NCBI GenBank assembly: GCA_017517665.1 | Contig: JAFWYP010000022.1 | Location: forward strand, 57,717 to 121,716 | Direction of reading: 5' to 3' | Origin: Clostridia bacterium | GTDB lineage: Bacteria; Bacillota; Clostridia; Oscillospirales; Acutalibacteraceae | DNA: 64,000 nt | Part shown: positions 17,161-24,705 of the stretch, in pieces | How positions within the stretch are numbered: position 1 is the stretch's first letter | How the letters are laid out: every line of letters starts with the position of its first letter | Notes under the pieces: model-generated | The model's database searches: none | Told to the model about the DNA's origin: nothing | Seen by the model: the letters and a program-made list of their open reading frames with translations, nothing else | Made by a program: the position numbers and the translations under genes

Positions 17161-17188
17161 CAAAAAGACTGCCACCGAAGCGACAGTC
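17161..17188 (-). terminator. terminator of the YjdF-like membrane protein gene
   Basis: Minus-strand AGACTGTCG...GGCAGTCT stem followed by TTTTTG, nine bases after the stop codon. Confidence 0.75.
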
Positions 17189-17197
17189 TGTATAATA

Positions 17198-17923
17198 TTA
17201 TTCAAAGTTGAATTTATATTTTCCCTTGTGGCGGTAGGGATAAATCTTTATGAATATGTAGGAAACAACAGCGCCCACGGTATTGAGAACGATATCCGCC
17301 ATGGTATCCATGATGGGCCAGCGTTCGGGAACGATGGGGTCGAAAAGGGTAAGTGCCTTGGGAGTTCCTTCCGCGAGAGCAAGCGACCAGTGCTGTGCAT
17401 CGCCGGGGTATCCGCCCATCATGCCTGCAATCTGATCAAATCCGAATTCAAAAAGCTCCCAGCCTGTTGCACCGAGGAAAGAAAATCCGACGGAAGCAAG
17501 AATAACAAGCGCAAGAGGCGCGTTTTTTTTGTCTCTTTTAAGAATTGCGCATACGATTTCGTAGCCGAAGAATACGCAGGCGCCGCCGCCGACAAAATGG
17601 AGAATAACATCCCACCAGCGGAAGTCATAATAGAGATTGAGGAATTTTCCGCCGAAGGAAGCGCAGAAAATCATAACCGTCAGGAATGACTGGAAAGCAG
17701 ACGAAAGGTGTCTGAAAATGCTTTTTTCGGGGAAGAGCATGAATATTTCCCAGAGGAACATACAAATGAAGTTTGCGCCGACCTGCAAGGGGTCGGTGAT
17801 ATCAAATGGTTTTTTGAAGAAGCCTGCAACAAAAGCATAAAGCATAAGAGCTCTGAATATCCACCAGAAAATAAATCTTCGTTTCGGGCAGTTATCCGAA
17901 AGGCGTTTAAAATACTGTTTCAT
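17198..17923 (-). CDS. YjdF/DUF2238-like integral membrane protein
   Basis: A 241-residue polytopic membrane protein with about six hydrophobic segments. The charged motifs inside membrane regions, WWDVILHFVGGG, GWELFEFGFD and MDTMADIVLNTVGA, match the pattern of the YjdF/DUF2238 family, where conserved Asp, His and Glu line the bilayer. Function is unknown for the family. It is a single gene with its own terminator, directly upstream of the LCP gene on the same strand. An open frame on the opposite strand (17156-17689) is a shadow. Confidence 0.7.
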   Translation of the reverse strand: MKQYFKRLSDNCPKRRFIFWWIFRALMLYAFVAGFFKKPFDITDPLQVGANFICMFLWEIFMLFPEKSIFRHLSSAFQSFLTVMIFCASFGGKFLNLYYDFRWWDVILHFVGGGACVFFGYEIVCAILKRDKKNAPLALVILASVGFSFLGATGWELFEFGFDQIAGMMGGYPGDAQHWSLALAEGTPKALTLFDPIVPERWPIMDTMADIVLNTVGAVVSYIFIKIYPYRHKGKYKFNFE

Positions 17924-18073
17924 TTTTTCTCTCCGTTCTGTGTTTATGATGTGAGTATATCATATTCTTTTTGCTTTGTCATTGGTTTTTTAAAATTTTT
18001 CGCTGATATCCGACATTTATTTTAGTTTGTATGAGTTAAGAATTTATATCGGAAAAATTACAGCTTTATTAAG

Positions 18074-18102
18074 TTTACAAAACATATATATTGTGGTATA
18101 CT
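18074..18102 (+). promoter_or_regulatory. promoter reading into the palindromic element ahead of the AlaX gene
   Basis: TTTACA (18074-18079) and TATACT (18097-18102) with a 17-base spacer. The -10 hexamer lies within the left terminal inverted repeat of the element at 18096-18378. Confidence 0.55.
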
Positions 18103-18378
18103 TTAATAAATAACAAGCCATAAGGTTTTGAAAGGTATCTTTCCGCCTCGGCATCGTTAAAATTCCTTGAAATAGCCTCGTATTTCTGCAGATTTTCGCC
18201 TTGCCGAGTCAAAAATCTACTCTTTCAAAACTGCTCTGCATCTGAAATGCAATAGATTGCGTGCAGTCGGGCATTTCTTCGATGCAGGCATACGGGCGTA
18301 TGGCAAAGAGAAAAATGTCCGAATGTGCGTGATATTATTGCATTTCAGACTTATGTATTGTTGTTTATTAAAGTATAC
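18096..18378. mobile_element. 283-bp MITE-like nested palindrome
   Basis: Terminal inverted repeats at 18096-18124 and 18350-18378 match at 26 of 29 positions (GTATACTTTAATAAA core). Inside are two long hairpins. The first has perfect arms GTTTTGAAAG/CTTTCAAAAC (18125-18134, 18222-18231). The second has perfect arms TCTGAAATGCAATA/TATTGCATTTCAGA (18241-18254, 18336-18349) that continue with wobble pairs to nearly 40 bp, capped by a GCATAC/GTATG hairpin. No open frame or transposase. The GATTTTTG..CAAGGC and AGGCGGAAA blocks are shared, inverted, with the parA-parB gap. It ends 27 bases before the AlaX start. Confidence 0.6.
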
Positions 18379-18405
18379 TTAAAAAATTATCGCAAGGAGA
18401 TTATT

Positions 18406-19545
18406 ATGGCACGCAAGCTTTATTATGAAAATGCATATATAAAAGATTTCACCGCAACCGTTATTTCATGCACCGGGGGCAAAAGAGGCTTTGAGGTTGT
18501 TCTTGACGAAACAGCATTTTTTCCCGAGGGAGGCGGTCAGCCGGGTGACACGGGATTTATCGGCGAGACTGAGGTTATCGACACCGTTGAAAAAGGCGGA
18601 GAGATAATCCACATCTGCAAAACGGCGGTTGAAACGGGCAAAACCGAATGCAGACTTGACTTTGAAAAGCGTTTCACAAACATGCAGCAGCATACGGGCG
18701 AGCATATTTTTTCGGGCATACAGCATTCCGTCTGCGGATTTGACAACGTCGGCTTTCACATGGGTGAGCACTGCATAACCGTTGATTTCAACGGAGTTAT
18801 TTCGGCAGAGGAGCTTGAAAGAATCGAGCGTCTTTCAAACGAGGCGGTGTTTAAAAATATTCCCGTTGAGGCTCTTTATCCGAGCGACGAAGAGCTTGAA
18901 AATTATGCTTACAGAAGCAAAAAGGAGCTTGAGGGTCAGATTCGCCTGACTAAAATCGGCGATGTTGACCTTTGCGCCTGCTGCGGCACTCATGTTGCAT
19001 ATACGGGAGAAGTGGGAATAATCAAGGCAGTTTCGATGATGAACTATAAGCAGGGCGTGAGAATTACCCTGCAAATCGGCAGAAAGGCTCTTGAGGATTA
19101 TAAAGAAAAGAACAGGAGCGTGCTTGAAATTTCCAATCTTCTCAAGGCAAAGACCGAGGAAATTACCGAAGCGGTTGAAAGAACTCTTGAAAAACTGAAG
19201 GAATCCGTGTTTGCTTATTCCGTACTCAAAAAAGAGCTTTTTGCGCTTAAAGCAAAGGATGCTGAGGGTGAAAGATTCCTCGCTTTTGACGATTCGGGAA
19301 GTGCCGACGATGCAAGGATTTTCAGCGATATGCTTGCGGAAAAGGTCGGAATTGCCGCTGTATTTTCGGGCGACGACGAAAACGGCTATAAATATGCGGT
19401 AACATCGAGAAACACCGATGTGCGTGAAATCGGTAAGTCGCTCAATGCGGCGCTGTCGGGCAGAGGCGGCGGGAAACCCGATATGGTGCAGGGCTCGGTT
19501 GCGGCAGCAAAAGAACAGATTGAAGAATTCTGGAAAAGTATATAA
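18406..19545 (+). CDS. alanyl-tRNA editing protein (AlaX type, DHHA1-containing)
   Basis: A 379-residue protein homologous to the editing half of alanyl-tRNA synthetase. Zinc/active-site residues are His96 and His100 (QQHTGEH) and Cys192/His196 (CCGTH); the AaxxP-type strand DETAFFPEGGGQPGDTG precedes them. A coiled-coil linker (about 230-270) leads to a C-terminal DHHA1-like domain ending RGGGKPDMVQGS. AlaX proteins hydrolyse Ser- or Gly-mischarged tRNA-Ala in trans. The ATG at 18406 has AAGGAG seven bases upstream; an earlier in-frame ATG at 18325 lies inside the palindromic element and is rejected. Confidence 0.92.
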   Translation: MARKLYYENAYIKDFTATVISCTGGKRGFEVVLDETAFFPEGGGQPGDTGFIGETEVIDTVEKGGEIIHICKTAVETGKTECRLDFEKRFTNMQQHTGEHIFSGIQHSVCGFDNVGFHMGEHCITVDFNGVISAEELERIERLSNEAVFKNIPVEALYPSDEELENYAYRSKKELEGQIRLTKIGDVDLCACCGTHVAYTGEVGIIKAVSMMNYKQGVRITLQIGRKALEDYKEKNRSVLEISNLLKAKTEEITEAVERTLEKLKESVFAYSVLKKELFALKAKDAEGERFLAFDDSGSADDARIFSDMLAEKVGIAAVFSGDDENGYKYAVTSRNTDVREIGKSLNAALSGRGGGKPDMVQGSVAAAKEQIEEFWKSI

Positions 19546-19550
19546 CATGA

Positions 19551-19592
19551 AAAAACCCAAGTGCAACATTTGATGCACTTGGGTGATTTTTT
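19551..19592. terminator. bidirectional terminator, AlaX/antiporter
   Basis: An 11-bp perfect stem ACCCAAGTGCA/TGCACTTGGGT (19555-19565, 19574-19584) with A-rich and T-rich flanks serves both convergent genes. Confidence 0.9.
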
Positions 19593-20872
19593 TATATTTT
19601 GGGAGGCGCAACTCTGTGCTTTCTGTGTTTTTCGTGGGGTTTGGGTTCGATGTTGCCTGCCTTTGTAAGAGCGATTTTTGTAAGAACGGGACCAACAAGC
19701 TCGTAAATAAGAACGGAGAAAAGAACGATATTGCGAACAATCTGTCCTACCTCGCCGAGCTCCATGGCAGTTACAGACATTCCGAGAGCAACGCCTGCCT
19801 GCGGAAGAAGAGTAATGCCGAGATATTTCGTTGTTTTTTCGTCGCATTTCATGAGCTTTGCGCTTGAGTATGCGCCGAGATATTTACCGAGTGAACGGCT
19901 GATGATATAAGCAACGCCGATGCCGACGATAACAACATCCGTGAAAACGCTCAGTTCAAGCTCTGCGCCGCTCATTACGAAGAAAAGAACAAACAGGGGG
20001 ACTGTCCATTTATCTGTTTTTTCCATGATTTCAGCGGAGAAATCGCAGAGATTGCAGAACATGGTGCCGAGCATCATGCATACAAGAAGAGTTGAGAAGC
20101 CGACATGGATGCCGAAAACCTCAAACTTAACCATTGAAAGCGCAACGGTGAAAAGTACGCAGGTGACGGAAAGGCAGAGTCTTTTGCTGTTTGAACTGAA
20201 AAATCTCTCGAAAACGGAGAAAAGAAGACCCATAATCAGACCGAGAAGAAGCGATGCGATAATTTCAACGAGAGGCTCGATTACGATTGCCGCAATATTG
20301 AACTGACCGTGCTCGATTGCCTTTGCAATGCCGAATGAAACGGCAAAAATAATAAGACCGACTGCGTCGTCAATAGCAACGATGGGAAGAAGCAAATCCG
20401 TGAGCTTACCCTTTGCCTTGTACTGACGGACAACCATCAGAGTTGCGGCAGGTGCGGTTGCGGCGGCGATTGCGCCGAGAATAATTGCCATTGAAAGAGG
20501 AAGCTTGTCGGGAATTATGAAGTGAAGTCCGATAAGCGTTGCATCAACGAGAAGTGTTGCGATGAGTGCCTGAAAAATACCGATAAAGGTTGCGGTTTTA
20601 CCGATTTGCTTGAGCTGCGAAAGACGGAATTCGTTACCGATTGCAAATGCGATGAAGCCGAGTGCAGCATCGGAAATAATCTGATATTCCTTGACATTTT
20701 CAACAGAGGTGAAGCCCATTCCTTCAAATCCGAGAGCACCGATGGCATAGGGTCCGATGAGAATACCGGCAACGAGATAACCCGTTACGGAGGGCAGACC
20801 GAGGGGTTTTACGACTCTGGACATCAGAAGTCCTGCGCCGAGAGCAATTGAAATGCAAAACAAAGTTTCCAT
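19592..20872 (-). CDS. CPA2-family cation/proton antiporter
   Basis: A 426-residue membrane protein with about 12 segments. It has the family's LGLPSVTGYLVAGILIGP near the N terminus, the paired acidic residues IVAIDDAVGLIIFA that carry ions in CPA transporters, and a charged cytoplasmic tail rich in Lys and His. There is no C-terminal TrkA-N (NAD-binding) domain, so it is not a KefB/C protein; Na+/H+ or K+/H+ exchange is the likely activity. It is monocistronic and divergent from the LexA-controlled cassette. Confidence 0.88.
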   Translation of the reverse strand: METLFCISIALGAGLLMSRVVKPLGLPSVTGYLVAGILIGPYAIGALGFEGMGFTSVENVKEYQIISDAALGFIAFAIGNEFRLSQLKQIGKTATFIGIFQALIATLLVDATLIGLHFIIPDKLPLSMAIILGAIAAATAPAATLMVVRQYKAKGKLTDLLLPIVAIDDAVGLIIFAVSFGIAKAIEHGQFNIAAIVIEPLVEIIASLLLGLIMGLLFSVFERFFSSNSKRLCLSVTCVLFTVALSMVKFEVFGIHVGFSTLLVCMMLGTMFCNLCDFSAEIMEKTDKWTVPLFVLFFVMSGAELELSVFTDVVIVGIGVAYIISRSLGKYLGAYSSAKLMKCDEKTTKYLGITLLPQAGVALGMSVTAMELGEVGQIVRNIVLFSVLIYELVGPVLTKIALTKAGNIEPKPHEKHRKHRVAPPKI

Positions 20873-20975
20873 TTTCTGACCTTCTTTTGAAGTTATTTTT
20901 TATTAAAATTTTTCCGTGTAGTATATTAGCAGATTGGTATAGCAATGTCAAAATGAAAAATTAACAAAAAAATCC

Positions 20976-21030
20976 TTGACAAATCATGTTTTTATCGCTA
21001 ATATGTTAATTGCAACCGAACAAATGTTCG
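20976..21030 (+). promoter_or_regulatory. SOS promoter with a perfect LexA box
   Basis: TTGACA (20976-20981) and TAATAT (20999-21004) are spaced by 17 bases. Immediately after the expected start, at 21017-21030, is CGAACAAATGTTCG, an exact match to the Gram-positive LexA consensus CGAACRNRYGTTCG. LexA bound there would block the promoter until DNA damage. Confidence 0.88.
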
Positions 21031-21049
21031 ATAAATAGGAGGTGGATTC

Positions 21050-21289
21050 ATGGATAAGAAAAACTATACACATCAGAATGAAATTCAGGTTTCGGAAATT
21101 GAACAGCAGGTGGACTATGCGCGCACCGTCTGCTCCGACCTTTTCAGGCTCTTTTCGCCCGAAGTGCCGGATGCGGATTTTCTTAAAAGTGAATATTCCT
21201 CCGTTCGTACCAGACTTTCCATGATGCTCGATTTTCTCTTTCAGGCAAAGCTCTGGTGCGAAGCAATTAATTCAGAAAAGGAGAAATAA
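21050..21289 (+). CDS. unknown 79-residue protein, first gene of the SOS lysis cassette
   Basis: A 79-residue, charged, probably helical cytoplasmic protein with no membrane segment and no motif I recognise (NEIQVSEIEQQVDYARTVC... LSMMLDFLFQAKLW). The start has a strong AGGAGGT site seven bases upstream, just 20 bases after the LexA box. Its stop overlaps the next ATG (TAATG). By position it is the first product made on SOS induction. A regulator or anti-holin is possible but nothing in the sequence shows it. Confidence 0.75.
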   Translation: MDKKNYTHQNEIQVSEIEQQVDYARTVCSDLFRLFSPEVPDADFLKSEYSSVRTRLSMMLDFLFQAKLWCEAINSEKEK

Positions 21290-22152
21290 TGGAAACTTTC
21301 AGAATTGACTTCACCTTGTCAAACCCTTTTCCCGACGGCAAGAAGCTCGGTGAATGCGGCGAGAAAAATGCGGCGCAGCTCATTATAACGCCCCCCGAAA
21401 ACCTTGCATCGAGGGAAGAAATAAGGTCTTATGTTGTTGCGTTTTCAACGGAAAAAGGTCCGGTCAGATACGGTCCGGTTCCGAAATCGGAAACAGTAAC
21501 TGTTCCCGTCTGCAACGCTCTTACCGTCGGCACTGCGCTTTCCGTTCAGGTTGAGGGATATGATGCAGACGGTGAATTTGTTATAAAAAGTCCCGTGCTC
21601 AGCGGCATAACGGTTTCAAATTCGATTTCTTTGGGCAGCCGCGATGATGAAGAAACGGTTATTCCCGGTCACACGCATGGAAATCTTGAATATCTCAATT
21701 GTTTTAAAGAAATTAACGGTTTGCTTTTGTATAAAAACAGAATAATTTCCGACGGAAGCGAAAATCATGCTTCTCCGATGGAGCTTTCTTTTTCCAAGGG
21801 CAGTTTTTCCGTTTTTTCAGATTCTCCGTTTTCCAACTGTCTTACTTTTGTTGCAGGTAAAAAATCCGACGGAGAGCTGTTTGTTCCCGAAGGTCTTGTT
21901 ATCAGAAGCATAGAGATGAATTTTTCTGACCCGCAAAATCCTGTGTGGATTGATTTGCGCGATATGAATGATTCGCAGTTGTTTGTACCTTATTTAATCA
22001 ATATGTATAAATCGGTTTATTCGGAGGTATATAACGGAACGATTCTTGCGTGTGTTTATTTTCCCTTTGATACAACAAATCTTTATCATGCCGCCGCAAA
22101 CTACGAGATTAACTCGATCAGGGTAGTTTATGAAGAAAGCGGTGACAAGTAA
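21289..22152 (+). CDS. phage tail fibre / baseplate upper-protein-like
   Basis: A 287-residue protein. The N-terminal half (about 1-115) looks like a beta-rich baseplate-type domain (FRIDFTLSNPFPDGKKL... VTVSNSISLG). The centre has GHTHGNLEYLNCFKEINGLL, the HxH..N..L....G.L.Y linker found in phage baseplate upper proteins and tail fibres. The C-terminal half is beta-rich and unfamiliar. No signal peptide. One-base overlaps (TAATG) with both neighbours tie it to the holin-endolysin unit. A tail protein without any other tail genes is odd; it may be a receptor-binding or wall-binding protein released on lysis. Confidence 0.6.
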   Translation: METFRIDFTLSNPFPDGKKLGECGEKNAAQLIITPPENLASREEIRSYVVAFSTEKGPVRYGPVPKSETVTVPVCNALTVGTALSVQVEGYDADGEFVIKSPVLSGITVSNSISLGSRDDEETVIPGHTHGNLEYLNCFKEINGLLLYKNRIISDGSENHASPMELSFSKGSFSVFSDSPFSNCLTFVAGKKSDGELFVPEGLVIRSIEMNFSDPQNPVWIDLRDMNDSQLFVPYLINMYKSVYSEVYNGTILACVYFPFDTTNLYHAAANYEINSIRVVYEESGDK

Positions 22153-22367
22153 TGAACACAGAGGTTATTGTTTCGCTCATTACGCTTTGCGGTTCGGCGC
22201 TCGGCACGTTTGCGGGTATTGCGGTTAATTCAAAGCTTACGAATTTCCGTCTTGAGCAGCTTGAAAAAAGGGTGAATAAACATAATAACGTCATTGAACG
22301 TACGGGAAAGCTTGAAGAAAGAGTCGGTGCGCTTGATTACAGACTCAAAGAAATTGAAAGCAGGTGA
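22152..22367 (+). CDS. membrane-anchored coiled-coil protein, XhlA/holin-accessory-like
   Basis: A 71-residue protein: one N-terminal membrane segment (VIVSLITLCGSALGTFAGIAV) followed by a heptad-patterned helix (LEQLEKRVNKHNNVIERTGK). This layout is that of small phage lysis-accessory proteins such as XhlA that sit next to holins. The start overlaps the upstream stop (TAATG) and the holin begins four bases after its stop. Confidence 0.65.
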   Translation: MNTEVIVSLITLCGSALGTFAGIAVNSKLTNFRLEQLEKRVNKHNNVIERTGKLEERVGALDYRLKEIESR

Positions 22368-22371
22368 GAAT

Positions 22372-22572
22372 ATGGAAATTAACTGGAAAAGAAAACTTAC
22401 AAGCAGAAAATTCTGGGCGGCAGTGGTCGGATTTATAACCCCGATTATGCTTGCCTTCGGAGTTTCGGACAGCGTCACAACTCAGGTGACCGCAATCATC
22501 ATGGCAGGTGCGGCGGTTGTTTCATATATTATCGGCGAAGGCTTCATTGATGCCTGCGGAAAGGAGGAGTAG
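22372..22572 (+). CDS. phage holin, phi-LC3 type
   Basis: A 66-residue holin. The N-terminal signature MEINWKRKLTSRKFWAAVVG matches the INWK.R...K.FW pattern of phi-LC3-type holins. Two membrane segments follow (about 15-31 and 38-58) and the tail is charged. The ATG at 22372 has AGGTGAGA before it; the longer in-frame start at 22294 would overlap the upstream gene by 74 bases and is unlikely. The holin would permeabilise the membrane so that the downstream hydrolase reaches the wall. Confidence 0.85.
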   Translation: MEINWKRKLTSRKFWAAVVGFITPIMLAFGVSDSVTTQVTAIIMAGAAVVSYIIGEGFIDACGKEE

Positions 22573-22576
22573 TTTT

Positions 22577-23260
22577 TTGAAAACTAATACGGGACTTGTT
22601 GACTACGCCCGTGCACAGCTCGGGAAGCCCTATTGGTACGGCACTTTCGGCAACACCGCAACAAAAAGCCTGCTCAAATCCAAAAAGAAGCAGTATCCTT
22701 CTCATTACAGATTCGAGCGTATATATCAGTATGAATCTGAAATCGGTGAAAGAGTTCACGACTGTGTGGGACTTATAAAAGGATATCTCTGGAGCGAAAA
22801 TTTTGTTGCGCCTCCGAAATATAACGAATCGCAGGATGTTTCCGCAAACGGAATGCTTAAAGTATGTAAGGAAAAAGGCGATTTTGCAACCATGCCCGAA
22901 ATGCCGGGAATTCTGGTGTTCAAAAAAGGACATGTCGGGGTTTATGTCGGCAACAAAAAGGTAATCGAAGCAAGGGGGTTCAATTACGGCGTTGTTGAAA
23001 CCTCGCTCGGTAAAAGAGGCTGGACTCAATGGGGCAAATGCCCCTGGATTCAATATCCGAAGGAGGGAAACTATTTCATGGCTTGCGCCCATGATGAGGT
23101 TTCAATCGTTGATGCGCTTAAGAATATCGGCGAGAAAAGCTCCTTTGATTACCGCAAAACCGTCGCAATAAAAAACGGTATGCCCGATTACACGGGAAAA
23201 GAAAAAGAAAACGTGAAGCTTCTTTCGCTTCTTCGCACGGGAATGCTCATAAAGCCCTGA
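22577..23260 (+). CDS. NlpC/P60-type phage endolysin
   Basis: A 227-residue hydrolase without a signal peptide. The catalytic Cys is in RVHDCVGLIKGYLW (about residue 58) and the His in FKKGHVGVYVG, as in NlpC/P60 amidase/endopeptidases. The C-terminal ~55 residues (VSIVDALKNIGEKSSFDYRK ... LLSLLRTGMLIKP) resemble the wall-binding tail repeated in clostridial phage endolysins. The start is a TTG 7 bases after AAGGAGGAG; an upstream in-frame ATG at 22508 lies within the holin gene. With the holin it forms a complete lysis pair. Confidence 0.88.
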   Translation: MKTNTGLVDYARAQLGKPYWYGTFGNTATKSLLKSKKKQYPSHYRFERIYQYESEIGERVHDCVGLIKGYLWSENFVAPPKYNESQDVSANGMLKVCKEKGDFATMPEMPGILVFKKGHVGVYVGNKKVIEARGFNYGVVETSLGKRGWTQWGKCPWIQYPKEGNYFMACAHDEVSIVDALKNIGEKSSFDYRKTVAIKNGMPDYTGKEKENVKLLSLLRTGMLIKP

Positions 23261-23281
23261 TTTAACGGAAAATTTAACCGT

Positions 23282-23338
23282 CTTAAGAAATTCTTAAGGA
23301 TTTTCCTCCTTTTTTCTTAAGAATTGAAATGCTATAAT
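23282..23338 (+). promoter_or_regulatory. phased CTTAAG repeats before a TATAAT box
   Basis: CTTAAG occurs at 23282-23287, 23293-23298 and 23316-23321, spaced 11 and 23 bases apart (about one and two helix turns). The first two form the perfect palindrome CTTAAGAAATTCTTAAG. TATAAT is at 23333-23338 with no good -35, a layout suggesting an activator site. The next gene encodes the 29-residue membrane peptide. Confidence 0.4.
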
Positions 23339-23393
23339 AAAAGCGTAACAAAAAGCCGTTTCATAATGACGGCGGAAAACGGAGGGTAAAAAT

Positions 23394-23483
23394 ATGGCAG
23401 TTTTTGCAGTAATCGTAACAGTTCTCACAATAACAACAGGAGTTCTTCTCATAACAGATGAAACCCCCGTTGCAGCTGAATAA
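23394..23483 (+). CDS. 29-residue predicted membrane peptide
   Basis: ATG at 23394 with GGAGGG eight bases upstream encodes MAVFAVIVTVLTITTGVLL followed by ITDETPVAAE, a single hydrophobic helix with a short acidic tail. A promoter-like TATAAT lies 55 bases before it and a strong terminator 38 bases after it, so it is an independent small transcription unit. No family recognised. It may be a small membrane regulator or toxin-like peptide. Confidence 0.5.
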   Translation: MAVFAVIVTVLTITTGVLLITDETPVAAE

Positions 23484-23520
23484 CAATTTCCTTTCAATCA
23501 AAATTCATGGGGACAAGAGA

Positions 23521-23553
23521 GCCGGGTGTTCGTCAGAACACCCGGCAGTTTTA
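23521..23553 (+). terminator. terminator, second copy of the GCCGGGTGTTC hairpin
   Basis: Perfect 11-bp stem GCCGGGTGTTC/GAACACCCGGC with AGTTTTATT after it. The same module ends the LCP gene at 15427-15460. Confidence 0.85.
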
Positions 23554-23625
23554 TTCGCTTTCGGCGAGTTATAAAGCTTGCAAAATTTTATTATTTATTT
23601 TAAAATACATTGCGGGGGAATGAAA

Positions 23626-24324
23626 ATGATTTATGTAACTTCTGATTTGCACGGATATCCGCTTGAAAAATTCGGGGCATTGCTTGAAAAAGCGGAATTT
23701 TCGGAAAAAGACTTCTGTTTTGTGCTCGGCGACGTTATTGACCGCGGTACAGAGGGGATAAAAACTCTGCGCTGGCTTATGGCTCAGCCGAATTTTGAGC
23801 TTGTTCTCGGTAATCATGAGTCGATGATGCTCGGATGCGATTTTATCTGCGAGGACATAACCGATGAATCAATCGCAAAGCTTACGGGTGCAAAGCTCGG
23901 CATTTATTCGTCGTGGATTACAAACGGCGGCGGAGAAACTCTCAAGGAGCTTTATGCTCTTTCGCCCGAGGAGAGAAGAGATGTTTTTGATTTTCTGCGC
24001 GATGCACCTCTTTATGAAACCGTAACTGCAGGCGGCAGGGATTTCATTCTCACTCACAGCGGACTCGGTTCTTTTCATAAAGACAAAAAGCTTTCCGAAT
24101 ACATACCGCACGACCTTATATGGACCAGACCGAGCCTCGGCACACGCTATTTCGATGATATAACAACGGTTTTCGGGCATTCGCCGACACTTCTTTACGG
24201 CAGTAAATATGAGGGCAGGGCGATTTTTACCGATACATGGATTAATATCGACACGGGCGCGGCATGCGGACTGAGTCCCATGCTTCTCAGGCTTGATGAT
24301 TTGAAAGAATTTTATGCGGACTGA
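23626..24324 (+). CDS. calcineurin-like Ser/Thr protein phosphatase or metallophosphoesterase
   Basis: A 232-residue metallophosphoesterase with all family motifs in order: SDLHG (residues 6-10), GDVIDRG, GNHE, ILTHSG and VFGHSPT, which bind two metal ions. The arrangement is that of PP2A/bacteriophage-lambda-type phosphatases or diadenosine-tetraphosphatases. Two ATGs six bases apart are possible; GGGGG is best placed for the second, at 23626. It starts a five-gene same-strand run with MmcQ and two zinc-ribbon membrane proteins. Substrate not readable. Confidence 0.85.
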   Translation: MIYVTSDLHGYPLEKFGALLEKAEFSEKDFCFVLGDVIDRGTEGIKTLRWLMAQPNFELVLGNHESMMLGCDFICEDITDESIAKLTGAKLGIYSSWITNGGGETLKELYALSPEERRDVFDFLRDAPLYETVTAGGRDFILTHSGLGSFHKDKKLSEYIPHDLIWTRPSLGTRYFDDITTVFGHSPTLLYGSKYEGRAIFTDTWINIDTGAACGLSPMLLRLDDLKEFYAD

Positions 24325-24329
24325 TAAAT

Positions 24330-24704
24330 ATGAACAGAAATGAAATTATTGATTACATAAGCCTGACCTACGGTGCAGATGCGGAACATCCGTTTCTGCA
24401 GTATCCTGATACGGCAGTTTTCCGCCACTCAAACAACAAAAAATGGTTTGCCGTGATTATAAACGTTGCAAAAACAAAATTGGGGATTGACGAAGAGGGC
24501 ACGGCTGATATAATTAATCTTAAATGTGATCCGATTCTGACGGGTTCTTTACGAAACGAAAAAGGCTTTTATCCCGCATATCACATGAATAAAACAAACT
24601 GGATTTCGGCATTTCTTAACGGCGAAGCCGACGAAGAAAAAATAAAGTGGCTGATTGATGTCAGCTTTGACCTGACTGCGAAAAAAGTCAGAAAGGTAAA
24701 ATAA
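24330..24704 (+). CDS. MmcQ/YjbR family protein
   Basis: A 124-residue protein with the family pattern: a helical start (NEIIDYISLTYGADAEHPF), VFRHSNNKKWFAVIINV, then FYPAYHMNKTNWISAFLNG. MmcQ/YjbR proteins are small CyaY-like fold proteins thought to bind DNA; their role is unsettled. It begins five bases after the phosphatase gene, and the next gene starts one base after its stop, so these are co-transcribed. Confidence 0.88.
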   Translation: MNRNEIIDYISLTYGADAEHPFLQYPDTAVFRHSNNKKWFAVIINVAKTKLGIDEEGTADIINLKCDPILTGSLRNEKGFYPAYHMNKTNWISAFLNGEADEEKIKWLIDVSFDLTAKKVRKVK

Positions 24705-24705
24705 T

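Noticed and set aside
17156-17689. 177-codon frame on the plus strand
   Set aside because: Lies opposite the YjdF-like gene and through its terminator; composition is that of an antisense shadow.
18406-19545. Fragment of alanyl-tRNA synthetase
   Set aside because: Starts cleanly with its own ribosome binding site, has both zinc motifs and the DHHA1-like end, and no catalytic synthetase part upstream; it is a stand-alone editing protein.
22508-22576. Upstream ATG for the endolysin
   Set aside because: Inside the holin gene; the TTG at 22577 follows a strong AAGGAGGAG.
21050-23260. Complete prophage or tailocin
   Set aside because: No capsid, portal, terminase, tail tube, integrase or attachment-site duplication in the flanks; only a lysis module and one tail-like protein.
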